Shown piece after piece: positions 26,201-33,859 of a stretch of 64,000 nucleotides of DNA; within the stretch, counting starts at the first letter, position 1; every line of letters starts with the position of its first letter. The notes under the pieces were generated by a model. The model was given only the letters and a program-made list of their open reading frames with translations. It did not search any database and had not been told where the DNA came from. A program made the translations under genes and the position numbers. Source of the stretch: Aliarcobacter faecis (lineage in GTDB: Bacteria; Campylobacterota; Campylobacteria; Campylobacterales; Arcobacteraceae); NCBI RefSeq assembly GCF_013201705.1, contig NZ_CP053837.1, forward strand, positions 2,232,001-2,296,000. Reading direction: 5' to 3'.

Positions 26201-27142
26201 TCATAAATTGGACTTTTTTTTGATATCTTTTGGCAAACAGCTATATTTAGCTGAAAAAGCGTATGAAAAACTTCCTTGATTTGTATAACCAACCATTGAA
26301 GAAACCTCTTTTACCGAGTATTTATTTGTTTTCAAATATTTTATAGCCTTTTCAAGTCTTAAATCTTTTAGATACTCATAAATTGTTGTATTAAAAAGTT
26401 CTTTAAACCCTTTTTTTAACTTTGTTTGATTTAAAGCTACCTTCTTTGATAAAAGAGCAATTGTAATATTCTCTTGAAAAGAGTTATCCAAAATCATTTT
26501 TGCTTTTTGAACTCTTTTTATATCTTCATCATCTAAATTATTTAATAAAGAATCCTTTTTCTGGCACTCTTCAAGAATATAGTGGATAACTTGCATTGTT
26601 TTATTTTTAAGATAAATCTTATCAAAACCACTACTATACTCTCTACTAAATAGTTCATCAAACTTCTTTTTTAGATTTGGGTCATAAAACTTTTTACTAA
26701 AATTTTCTTTAAAAATATCAGTAAAATACTCATTCTCATTTAAATACTCTTCATTTAAAGTTATACAAATATATTTTACATGTTCACCCTGTTTATTTAG
26801 TAAAGACTCCTCTATATCTTGCTTATATTCAACACTTATGTCATTTTCATTATATACTATCTTTTCATTTGTAACTTGATCCAATTTTTCAAGCTTTCCT
26901 TGAAGAATTATTCGTATTTGAAGCTGTTTATTCTTTTTAGGAAGCTTTTGAATATAAGATTGTTTTACCTCATTATCAACAATATTTAAATAGATATTAT
27001 CTTCAATCATAGCATTTATAATTTTCAGATTTATATACTGATTATTGACACTTACAATTTGTTTTATAAAAGATTTGCTTTTCTCATCTTTAATTAAAAC
27101 TTTTCCGACTTCATAAAGTTTTGATCTTATAAAATTAGTCAC
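26201..27142 (-). CDS. AraC-family transcriptional regulator
   Basis: The 313-residue protein ends in an AraC/XylS DNA-binding domain (about residues 215-310). It has two helix-turn-helix units, NITIALLSKKVALNQTKLKKGFKELF and YSVKEVSSMVGYTNQGSFSYAFSAKYSCLPKDIKKK. The N-terminal 200 residues resemble the effector domain of PchR/AlcR-type siderophore or heme regulators only loosely. The start is GTG at 27142, with an AAAGAG ribosome site. A Fur-like palindrome lies just upstream. It probably activates neighbouring iron genes when its ligand is present; the ligand is unknown. Confidence 0.82.
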   Translation of the reverse strand: MTNFIRSKLYEVGKVLIKDEKSKSFIKQIVSVNNQYINLKIINAMIEDNIYLNIVDNEVKQSYIQKLPKKNKQLQIRIILQGKLEKLDQVTNEKIVYNENDISVEYKQDIEESLLNKQGEHVKYICITLNEEYLNENEYFTDIFKENFSKKFYDPNLKKKFDELFSREYSSGFDKIYLKNKTMQVIHYILEECQKKDSLLNNLDDEDIKRVQKAKMILDNSFQENITIALLSKKVALNQTKLKKGFKELFNTTIYEYLKDLRLEKAIKYLKTNKYSVKEVSSMVGYTNQGSFSYAFSAKYSCLPKDIKKKSNL

Positions 27143-27154
27143 TTTTATCTCTTT

Positions 27155-27168
27155 GATAATAATTATTA
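27155..27168. promoter_or_regulatory. Fur-box-like palindrome between AraC and ABC exporter genes
   Basis: GATAATAATTATTA includes the 12-base perfect palindrome TAATAATTATTA at 27157-27168, close to the Fur consensus (GATAATGATAATCATTATC). It sits just upstream of the AraC start in a divergent intergenic region of 227 bases. Confidence 0.55.
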
Positions 27169-27334
27169 AAATAGATTTTAGTTGAAAAATACTTTTCTTA
27201 TTCTTAAATTTTTTTATTTAATAGTAAAATATAAGTTATACTTATGAATAATCTGTTTTTTAGCTTTAAAATAGTTTAAATTATCTTTTTTTACCAAAAA
27301 ATTAGATTTACCTTTACTTTGAATAAATTACCTC

Positions 27335-27340
27335 TATAAT
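27335..27340 (+). promoter_or_regulatory. -10 box for the ABC exporter
   Basis: A perfect TATAAT lies 29 bases upstream of the exporter ATG. No clear -35 box is visible 17 bases further up, which is common in Campylobacterota promoters. Confidence 0.5.
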
Positions 27341-27369
27341 AAAATTCAACAAAAAATTAAAGAGTATTT

Positions 27370-29139
27370 ATGAAAAAAATTGATTTAAGATATATTTGGG
27401 AGTTGCTTTTAGAAAATAAAAAACTTCTTATTTTTGGACAACTAATAACAATTATTGCTATTTTGATTAGTGTTCCCATACCTTTAATGCTTCCAGCACT
27501 TGTAGATGAAGTTCTATTAAATAAACCTAACTTTTTTTTAGAAAATATAAATAGCTTATTTGGAAGTGGAAATGCTTTTTATTATATATTTATTGTAACT
27601 ATTGCCGTAGTCTTTTTAAGATTAATCCACTATATTTTATCAGTTATAACTACAAAGATTTTTACAAATATAGCAAAATATGTAACATTTAAAATAAGAG
27701 AGAAATTGATTACTCATTTAAAATATGTCTCTATGAATGAGTATGAAAGCTTAGGAAGTGGTTCTATTGCTGCAAATTTAATCACAGATGTAAATACTCT
27801 TGATAATTTTATTATGTCTGTTGCTAGTAAACTTGTAACTTCTATATTAACTTTAATTGCTGTTGCTATTGTAACTATCACAATTCAACCTATTTTAGGG
27901 ATTCTTATAATAATAATTCAACCATTAGTAATGTTTCTTTCTAGAAAGATTGCAAAAAAAACAGGTGTTTTAAAAAAAGAAGAGAATCAAGCTATTGCAG
28001 AGTTTCAAAATAATATCGGTGAATCTTTAGATATGTTCGGTCAAATTAAAGCTAGTAATAAAGAAGAATATTTCTCTAATATAGCTATATCTAAAGCAAA
28101 AAACATTCAAATAACATCAAATAACTACAACTACAAAAGTGTAGCTTATGAGAGATTTTCATTTACACTATTTTTAATAGTATTTGAAATTTTAAGAGCT
28201 GCTGGTTTACTTATGGTTGCTTATAGTGATTTATCTATTGGTATGATGTTTGCTATGTTTGGTTATATTTGGTTTATTATGACACCAGTTCAAGAGATAT
28301 TATCTATGCAATACTCTTATGAAACTTCAATAGTAGCACTAAGAAGAATAAATAAGATTTTACAACTTACTAAAGAACCAAACGGACAAAAAAGCTTTGA
28401 AACCCTAAAAAATGGAGTTGATATTACTCTAAAAAATATCTATTTTTCTTATAATGAAAATAGAGAACTTTTAAAAGATATAAGTTTAGAGATAAAAGCT
28501 GGTGAAAAAGTAGCTTTTATAGGGGCTAGTGGAAGTGGAAAAACAACTTTAGCACAAATAATTGCAGGTTTTTATAGTAAAAAAAGTGGTGAACTTAGAT
28601 ATAACAATATAAGAATAGAGGATTTAGATAAAAAAAGCTTGAGAAATGAACTCTTTTTGGTTCTTTAAATGCCAATACTATTCAACAATACATTAAGATT
28701 TAATATAACAATGGGAGATGAAAGTGTAAGTGATGAAATTATATATAAAGCCCTAGAAATAGCCCAACTAAAACAAAGTGTATTAGATATGGAAAATAAA
28801 CTTGATACAATTGTTGGAAAAAATGGAGTAAGACTTAGTGGTGGTCAAAGGCAAAGATTATCAATAGCTAGAATGATTGTTGTAAATCCATCAATTGTTA
28901 TTTTTGATGAATCAACTTCTGCTTTAGATGTTCATACAGAAGTAAAACTATTTAATGATTTAGAAGAGATTTTAAAAGATAAAACAGTTATAACAATTGC
29001 TCATAGATTAAGTACAGTAAAAAATGCAAATAAAATTTATGTTCTTGATAATGGGAAAATTGTTCAAAGTGGTAACCACAAAGAGTTGGAAAAAGAGGAA
29101 GGTTGCTATCTTGATTTTGTCAAAAATCAGTTAGTTTAA
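27370..29139 (+). pseudogene. ABC exporter (TM + ATPase half-transporter) interrupted by an in-frame stop
   Basis: The sequence encodes a complete MsbA-like half-exporter of about 589 codons, with six transmembrane helices (residues 1-310) and an ATPase with Walker A (GASGSGKTT). A TAA at 28666-28668 (codon 433) splits it. The reading frame is unchanged after the stop and resumes at once with ATG, then LFNNTL, the signature LSGGQRQRL, Walker B (IVIFDEST) and the switch region AHRLST. In homologues the interrupted codon is the Q-loop glutamine (VLQ-x-x-x-LF), so one CAA-to-TAA change explains it. The product is either inactive, read through, or remade by TAAATG reinitiation. The gene lies in the iron island, so the cargo could be a siderophore or heme. 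Confidence 0.85.
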
Positions 29140-29164
29140 TAGATTTTAATTTAAGGAGATAATT

Positions 29165-29572
29165 ATGGAAAAACATATTGAAGAGATAAATGAAGATATA
29201 GAAAAAGTTGTTGATGGATCAAAATTTGATGAGATAATAGAAGATATCTCAACTTGGGGTAAGATTTTAATGATAAAAATCACACCATCTTTTGTAATTG
29301 AAATAAAAGATTATATGCCAACTGGAACTTATGGACATGGTTACTACAATTTTGATTCAAAAGATAGTTCAATCTCTGGGCATTTAAAAGTAAGTGATAT
29401 TAAAGAAATTGTTTTTGTATCTAAAAAGCATAGAGGAATGTTATCTCATAGTGTTGTTTTTAATGATGTAAATAAGGAGCATATTTTTAAAATCTTTGTA
29501 ACAAGAGATGAGAATAGGGAACTTTTACAAGAACAAGTTAAAAGGTTTGAAAATTTAAGAGATAGTATTTAA
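29165..29572 (+). CDS. hutX: HutX/HuvX-family cytosolic heme carrier
   Basis: The 135-residue protein matches HutX-type heme utilisation carriers. It has GTYGHGYYNFDSKDSSISGHL in the core (family pattern GHGYFN...ISGH), IKEIVFVSKKHRGMLSHSVVFND, and the end FKIFVTRDENRELLQEQV. HutX carries heme from the importer to a degrading enzyme such as HugZ, which is encoded 3 kb away. AAGGAGAT precedes the ATG. It follows the broken ABC exporter by 25 bases and may be on the same transcript. It is about 25-30 residues shorter at the N-terminus than typical members. Confidence 0.78.
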   Translation: MEKHIEEINEDIEKVVDGSKFDEIIEDISTWGKILMIKITPSFVIEIKDYMPTGTYGHGYYNFDSKDSSISGHLKVSDIKEIVFVSKKHRGMLSHSVVFNDVNKEHIFKIFVTRDENRELLQEQVKRFENLRDSI

Positions 29573-29583
29573 GTATAAATAAA

Positions 29584-29618
29584 GCAAAAAAGGTAAAATA
29601 TTTTTGCCCTTTTTTAGC
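29584..29618 (+). terminator. Probable terminator after hutX
   Basis: GC-A6-GG (29584-29593) pairs with CC-T6-A-GC (29608-29618), one bulged base, over a 14-base loop. Six of the T residues are inside the stem, and no separate T-run follows, so termination may be partial. Confidence 0.45.
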
Positions 29619-29660
29619 CTATGTTAATCTTTCATTTACTACAATTTAAAATTATTTAGG

Positions 29661-29724
29661 TTTGCGGTGCAAATAGACATCTTGATTTATACTTTACATT
29701 ACTTTCAAGCCCTGTCTTTTTTTT
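29661..29724 (+). promoter_or_regulatory. Structured leader with terminator-like hairpin upstream of yedE
   Basis: TTTGC-GGT-GCAAA (29661-29673) is directly followed by a second stem. AGACA (29675-29679) and CTTGA (29681-29685) pair with TCAAG (29705-29709) and TGTCT (29713-29717), ending in eight T residues (29717-29724). This is the layout of an intrinsic terminator 28 bases before a start codon, suggesting attenuation or a riboswitch-like control of yedE-yedF. Confidence 0.4.
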
Positions 29725-29751
29725 ATCTTATTTTTTATTGTTAGGAAGAAA

Positions 29752-30945
29752 ATGGAATTTTTACAAAGTTTAAAAGCTTCTCTTTCAAGATTCTGGTCAC
29801 CAATTCCTGCTGTTATAGCTTTAGGAATTTTAAGTGCATATTATTTTGGAATTACTGGAACTTATTGGGCTGTTACAGGAGAGTTTACTAGATGGGGTGG
29901 ACACTTTTTACAACTATTTAATATAGATGTTTCATCTTGGGGTTACTACAAACTTATGAAAATAGAAGGGAATATATTCACAAGAGTAGATGGTGTTATG
30001 ATTATTGGTATGTTTGCAGGTTGTATTGCCGCTGCATTTTGGGGGAATAATGTAAAGTTTAGATTACCTTTAAATAATATAAGAGTTTGGCAAGCACTAA
30101 TAGGTGGGATTATCGCAGGATTTGGTGCAAGACTTGGTATGGGTTGTAACTTAGCAAGTTTTTTTACAGGTATTCCACAGTTTTCATTTCACGCTTGGGT
30201 ATTTACAGCATTTATGATAGTAGGAGTATATTTTGGAGTAAAAGTTGCACTTCATCCATTTTTCCAATCAAAAATAAAAATGCAAAAAGTATCTTGTGCA
30301 AAACCACTTGAACATAATGAAGAAAAAGTTAAAAAGTTTTTTACATTTGGTACTTTTGTATTTATAGCTATTATTATTTGGGCTTTATATCTAATATTTG
30401 TAGCAAATAGTGCAAAACTTGGTATGGCTATACTATTTGGTGCTTCTTTTGGACTTATCATAGCAAAAGCACAAATCTGTTTTACATCTGCATTTAGAGA
30501 TATCTTTACAACTGGAAGAAGTGAATTAGCAAAAGCTATTATTATAGGTATGGTAGTGGCAACTTTAGGTGTATTTGCATTTATTACTATGGGACAACCT
30601 GCAAAAATATTCTGGACTGGTCCAAATGTGGTTATCGGTGGATTACTTTTTGGATTTGGTATTGTTCTTGCTGGTGGATGTGAATGTGGTTGGATGTATA
30701 GAGCTGTTGAAGGACAAGTACATTTTTGGATAGTTGGTATAGGAAATATTATAGGAGCTACCCTTTTAGCATTTGTTTGGGATGATATAAGCCCAGCATT
30801 AGCAACTTCTTGGCCAAAGATAAATCTCCTTGAAAGCTTTGGAAATTATGGTGGATTGATAGCAAATTATGGCTTATTATTACTATTTTTTATTCTAATT
30901 TTAGTTTTAGAAAAAAGATATTTAAGAAAATCAAGAAATAGATAA
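29752..30945 (+). CDS. yedE: YedE/YeeE-family sulfur/selenium transporter
   Basis: The 397-residue membrane protein has about ten or more helices in two inverted halves, with the family's conserved cysteine motifs GARLGMGCNLASFFTGIPQFSFHAW and LAGGCECGWMYRAVEGQVHFW. It belongs to the COG2391 family, which includes thiosulfate importer TsuA and C. jejuni FdhT (needed for selenium-dependent formate dehydrogenase activity). Eleven bases downstream is a YedF/TusA-like gene, the usual partner. It therefore imports a sulfur or selenium species that the partner accepts on its cysteine. Selenium versus thiosulfate cannot be decided here. Confidence 0.85.
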   Translation: MEFLQSLKASLSRFWSPIPAVIALGILSAYYFGITGTYWAVTGEFTRWGGHFLQLFNIDVSSWGYYKLMKIEGNIFTRVDGVMIIGMFAGCIAAAFWGNNVKFRLPLNNIRVWQALIGGIIAGFGARLGMGCNLASFFTGIPQFSFHAWVFTAFMIVGVYFGVKVALHPFFQSKIKMQKVSCAKPLEHNEEKVKKFFTFGTFVFIAIIIWALYLIFVANSAKLGMAILFGASFGLIIAKAQICFTSAFRDIFTTGRSELAKAIIIGMVVATLGVFAFITMGQPAKIFWTGPNVVIGGLLFGFGIVLAGGCECGWMYRAVEGQVHFWIVGIGNIIGATLLAFVWDDISPALATSWPKINLLESFGNYGGLIANYGLLLLFFILILVLEKRYLRKSRNR

Positions 30946-30955
30946 AGGAAAAATT

Positions 30956-31195
30956 ATGGAAAATAAGAAAATAGTTCCAGATTATAGAATAGATATGCAA
31001 GGAGAACCTTGTCCATATCCAGCAATAAATACTCTTGAAGCTATGAAAGAGTTAAAAAGTGGAGAGATTTTAGAAGTTATTAGTGATTGTCCACAAAGTA
31101 TAAACAATATTCCAGCTGATGCAAAGAATCATGGATATAAACTACTTTTAGTAGATAGTGATGGTCCTACTATAAGATATATAATTCAAAAATAG
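30956..31195 (+). CDS. yedF: YedF/TusA-like sulfur-carrier protein
   Basis: This 79-residue protein is a TusA/SirA-fold carrier with the CPxP motif in QGEPCPYPAINTLEAM (Cys19) and the later block ISDCPQSINNIPADAKNHGY. The active-site cysteine should accept a persulfide or perselenide. It follows yedE in the same transcript, as in FdhT/FdhU of Campylobacter. A second cysteine (SDCPQ) is typical of YedF rather than TusA. A hairpin terminator follows. Confidence 0.88.
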   Translation: MENKKIVPDYRIDMQGEPCPYPAINTLEAMKELKSGEILEVISDCPQSINNIPADAKNHGYKLLLVDSDGPTIRYIIQK

Positions 31196-31200
31196 TAGAT

Positions 31201-31221
31201 AAAGAGAGTTTTACTCTCTTT
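31201..31221 (+). terminator. Terminator of yedE-yedF
   Basis: AAAGAGAG-TTTTA-CTCTCTTT is a perfect eight-pair hairpin six bases past the yedF stop. The right arm ends in three T residues. Confidence 0.6.
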
Positions 31222-31233
31222 GAAATAAGATAA

Positions 31234-31274
31234 CAAAGATTTAAAATTAATCCTTTATTTATATAAAATCTTTG
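31234..31274 (-). terminator. Hairpin at the 3' end of the RhuM-PLD gene
   Basis: CAAAGATTT (31234-31242) and AAATCTTTG (31266-31274) are exact inverted repeats with a 23-base loop. They lie immediately downstream of the minus-strand RhuM-PLD gene stop. There is no long T-run. Confidence 0.45.
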
Positions 31275-31276
31275 AT

Positions 31277-32131
31277 TTAAAGTTTTCTCAAAATTTCATC
31301 TATATCCAAACCAATTTTAGAAAAAGCGAACCACTTTTTACCCAAATCTTTTAAACTTGCTCCTATATGGTAAATCTCTTTTTTATCTATAATCAAAAAT
31401 CTATCGTGGCTAGATTTAAAAGTTTTTAACTCTATATTCTTATATTGTGTTTTATATTTTTGAAAATCTAAATTTAATTGCTTTGAAATATTGTTTGTAT
31501 AGATAGTGAAATTTATATTTAAATACTTACTAAACAATGTGAAAACTGTATCATCTATATAATTATCTATTAAGATAACTTCTTTTTGTGCTAATTTTAA
31601 TAATTCATTTATAAAACTATATGAGTCAAATATTTGCCCATCATAAAATATCCCTTGAGTTATTTTTAAACTATTATCTACAATTTTACTTTCTATACTC
31701 AATATTTTATTTTTTAAAACATTTACATCATTTTCAAGATTTACAAATCTTTCATTTGTGATTTTTTCACCATTTATTACATAGCCATTATTGATATATT
31801 CTTTGAGTATAGTAGTTGCCCATTTTCTAAACTTTGTAGCTTTTTTAGAATTAACTCTATATCCAACAGAAATTATCACATCAAGATTATAAAAGTTTAT
31901 TTTTCTTATTCTTCCATCTTTTGCAACCTGTTCCAAAATGGAACAAGTTGAATCTTTTTCCAACTCTTCATCTTTGTAAATATTTCCAATATGTTTTACA
32001 ATAGCTGGTCTATTTACACTAAAAATATATGCAATTTCATCAGCACTTAACCAAATACTATCTTTTTCTACTGAAACTTTAAGTTCCAACTCTCCATCAC
32101 TATACATAACCATATTTGAAAGATTATCCAT
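31277..32131 (-). CDS. RhuM-family protein with C-terminal PLD-like domain
   Basis: The 284-residue protein joins two parts. Residues 1-115 match the RhuM/Fic-associated DNA-binding-like domain: VSVEKDSIWLSADEIAYIFSVNRPAIVKHIGNIYKDEEL and KINFYNLDVIISVGYRVNSKKATKFRKWATTIL. Residues 170-284 look like a phospholipase D/nuclease-type domain, with EVILIDNYIDDTVF and a single HDRFLIIDKKEIYHIGASLKDLG segment (HxK-like as H-x4-IIDKKE). RhuM is linked to virulence and genomic islands, and its function is unknown. Inverted repeats upstream suggest a mobile insertion. Confidence 0.75.
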   Translation of the reverse strand: MDNLSNMVMYSDGELELKVSVEKDSIWLSADEIAYIFSVNRPAIVKHIGNIYKDEELEKDSTCSILEQVAKDGRIRKINFYNLDVIISVGYRVNSKKATKFRKWATTILKEYINNGYVINGEKITNERFVNLENDVNVLKNKILSIESKIVDNSLKITQGIFYDGQIFDSYSFINELLKLAQKEVILIDNYIDDTVFTLFSKYLNINFTIYTNNISKQLNLDFQKYKTQYKNIELKTFKSSHDRFLIIDKKEIYHIGASLKDLGKKWFAFSKIGLDIDEILRKL

Positions 32132-32240
32132 ATCAAATCCTCAACTTCATAATTTTAAAAATTATATCACAAGAAAAGAATTTGATTAAAAAGTATTACA
32201 AAATGAAAGATTATTAAATGATTATTGATTTATTATAAAC

Positions 32241-32338
32241 TTAAGTATGGATTTCAAAGTATAAAAAAGGAGAGATTTTCTAGTTATTATTCGAAATTTT
32301 AATCATAATGAGAAAAATACCTTGAAACCCATACTTAA
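32241..32338. repeat. 98-base imperfect palindromic element upstream of the RhuM-PLD gene
   Basis: A 22-base arm at 32241-32262 matches the reverse complement of 32317-32338 with two mismatches. The internal 54 bases are AT-rich. The size and terminal repeats resemble a miniature inverted-repeat element or a large RNA hairpin. No target-site duplication is obvious. Confidence 0.5.
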
Positions 32339-32348
32339 ACTTATTTTA

Positions 32349-32394
32349 GAACTGGGACTTATGCTTTTAGTACTCTAAAAGAGAGTCCCAGTTC
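32349..32394 (-). terminator. Nested strong hairpin
   Basis: GAACTGGGACT (32349-32359) pairs perfectly with AGTCCCAGTTC (32384-32394). CTTTTAG (32364-32370) and CTAAAAG (32375-32381) form an inner perfect stem. It lies just downstream of the minus-strand gene ending at 32410 and could end that transcript, although no T-run follows. It is unusually GC-rich for this region. Confidence 0.5.
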
Positions 32395-32409
32395 CAATAT
32401 ATTCCATTC

Positions 32410-32751
32410 CTATTCTAAAATCTCAGTTTTACCAACTTCAATACTACTTTTACCATTTGCACTTTGCATCAAGATATAAAAATCATCTTTAGGAATATTC
32501 TCAAAAACAACTTTAGAGCTTTTATCAAACACTTTTTTCTCTAAAACTTCATTATTCTCTACTTTTACCAAGCTTATCTTATTTCCTTTTGCATGAGATC
32601 CATTTGAGTATCCAGAAACACAAACTATACTTTCATTTTTATATTTACAAACTAAAAAAGCAGTTGGTGTAGTACCATGAGAAAAAGCCATTATTGGAAA
32701 AAGAGAGAAAGTTAAAATCAAAGTAAAATATCTTTTAAATTTTATTACCAT
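32410..32751 (-). CDS. Exported small protein of the PepSY/iron locus
   Basis: This 113-residue protein has a signal peptide (FTLILTFSLFPIMAFSHG) and a compact beta-rich mature part (LVCKYKNESIVCVSGYSNGSHAKGNKISLVKV) with two cysteines that may form a disulfide. I do not recognise a family; the beta pattern suggests a carboxypeptidase-regulatory-like domain. It overlaps the preceding DUF3325-like gene by seven bases and is the last gene of the locus, so it likely helps iron or heme handling in the periplasm. Confidence 0.55.
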   Translation of the reverse strand: MVIKFKRYFTLILTFSLFPIMAFSHGTTPTAFLVCKYKNESIVCVSGYSNGSHAKGNKISLVKVENNEVLEKKVFDKSSKVVFENIPKDDFYILMQSANGKSSIEVGKTEILE

Positions 32752-33584
32752 TGTATCTCCAATTTAGCATTTTTAGAGTATTTTTCAAACTCTTCAAAAG
32801 TAGTTTGGAAATTCTCTTTTATATTATAAGTTTTTTGATAAACTTTTTTATCTCTACTTACAACAGTTAAGTATAGTTCACTCTTTTCATCTAAAGAAAA
32901 AGGTATTTGAACACTAGCAATTCTTTCCCAATAATTTCCACCAAAAGGCATACCAAAGTTATTTTGGATAAAAGGTTTATTTATTGTTATAAAAACATCA
33001 TCTATTTTTAAATCACACTCTTCACAAAATCTAATATTAAAAGTCATAAAAGCTATTCCATTATCTGCCATTTCAAACTCTCCACTATCGTGTTCAGCCA
33101 AAACAAACTCAAACTCTCCTATTTTATCTTTGATTACATCATCTCTTAAAACTGATTTTGGTGGAGTATTATTTAAACTATAAATAGCATAAAGAGGAAT
33201 AAGTATCATAAAAAGAAGATAGAGTTTTTTAAATGGTACTTTATCTTTTATCTCTTCTTTACTTTTAGGAACTATATTTTTAACTCTAGCTTTTTTATAA
33301 GCTAAATAAGATATTGGAAATATCACAAACAAAATAGCAAAAGTTAAAATTCCAAAGTACAAAACTATTCCAAAGCTAAATTTCCAAAGATATATACAAA
33401 ATACAAAAGAGATTATTAAAAAAAGAGAACCTAAGGTTTTAAATATAGTTTTCTCTTTCTCTTGTAATTCTCTATTTAGTAAAACTACACCTTCTCTTTT
33501 TCTTGTTATTGCTAAGAGTAAAAAACCAATTATGGCTAAAATAGTTACTAAACCATACCAAAGGATTGAAACATTAGGCATCAT
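32745..33584 (-). CDS. DUF3325-like membrane protein with periplasmic C-terminal domain
   Basis: The 279-residue protein has three or four transmembrane helices in residues 1-95, resembling DUF3325 proteins that accompany PepSY iron-reductase-like genes. A further helix lies near residue 125, and a soluble domain of about 140 residues follows (FEFVLAEHDSGEFEMADNGIAFMTFNIRFCEECDLKID). The CEEC motif could bind metal. It overlaps the DUF3649-like gene by four bases. The fused periplasmic domain is not part of standard DUF3325. Function unknown, probably iron-related by context. Confidence 0.55.
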   Translation of the reverse strand: MMPNVSILWYGLVTILAIIGFLLLAITRKREGVVLLNRELQEKEKTIFKTLGSLFLIISFVFCIYLWKFSFGIVLYFGILTFAILFVIFPISYLAYKKARVKNIVPKSKEEIKDKVPFKKLYLLFMILIPLYAIYSLNNTPPKSVLRDDVIKDKIGEFEFVLAEHDSGEFEMADNGIAFMTFNIRFCEECDLKIDDVFITINKPFIQNNFGMPFGGNYWERIASVQIPFSLDEKSELYLTVVSRDKKVYQKTYNIKENFQTTFEEFEKYSKNAKLEIQW

Positions 33585-33859
33585 AAAACACCTCCTTTAA
33601 GTAAATAGAAACTTAAAGCAAAAAATATTACTGTTAGAGCTATCATATAAAACCAAGCTCTAGCTATATTTTTTGTATAAAAAACCCAAAGAACTATAAA
33701 GATACCTAAAATAAACTCTATTTTTATAGCTTCAACCATCTCTTGAATTTCAGGATTTATCTCTAAAAGAACCAATACAAAAGTAGTAATTGCAGAAGAT
33801 AAAAAGTACATTCCAAAAGTAGAAGCTAATATTCTAAAAAACATATCCATATTTTTCAT
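33581..33859 (-). CDS. DUF3649-like small membrane protein
   Basis: This 92-residue protein has three transmembrane helices (FFRILASTFGMYFLSSAITTFVLVLL, FILGIFIVLWVFY, AWFYMIALTVIFFALSFYLL). Size, topology and position before a PepSY gene match the small DUF3649-type iron-transport-associated proteins. It overlaps PepSY upstream and the DUF3325-like gene downstream by four bases each, so translation of all three is coupled. Its role is unknown. Confidence 0.6.
   Translation of the reverse strand: MKNMDMFFRILASTFGMYFLSSAITTFVLVLLEINPEIQEMVEAIKIEFILGIFIVLWVFYTKNIARAWFYMIALTVIFFALSFYLLKGGVL

Noticed and set aside
26050-26292. Open frame of 80 residues across the hugZ-AraC gap
   Set aside because: It overlaps the end of the AraC gene and the hugZ promoter in another frame, and has no ribosome site or family pattern.
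28669-29139. Separate small ABC ATPase gene
   Set aside because: It is in the same frame as the preceding exporter, lacks Walker A, and continues the same domain, so it is the second part of one broken gene.
29640-29751. tRNA-like gene upstream of yedE
   Set aside because: No T-loop (TTCGA) or acceptor stem is present; the structure is better read as two hairpins.
32132-32409. Insertion sequence
   Set aside because: No transposase frame lies between the inverted repeats, so at most a non-autonomous element can be claimed.
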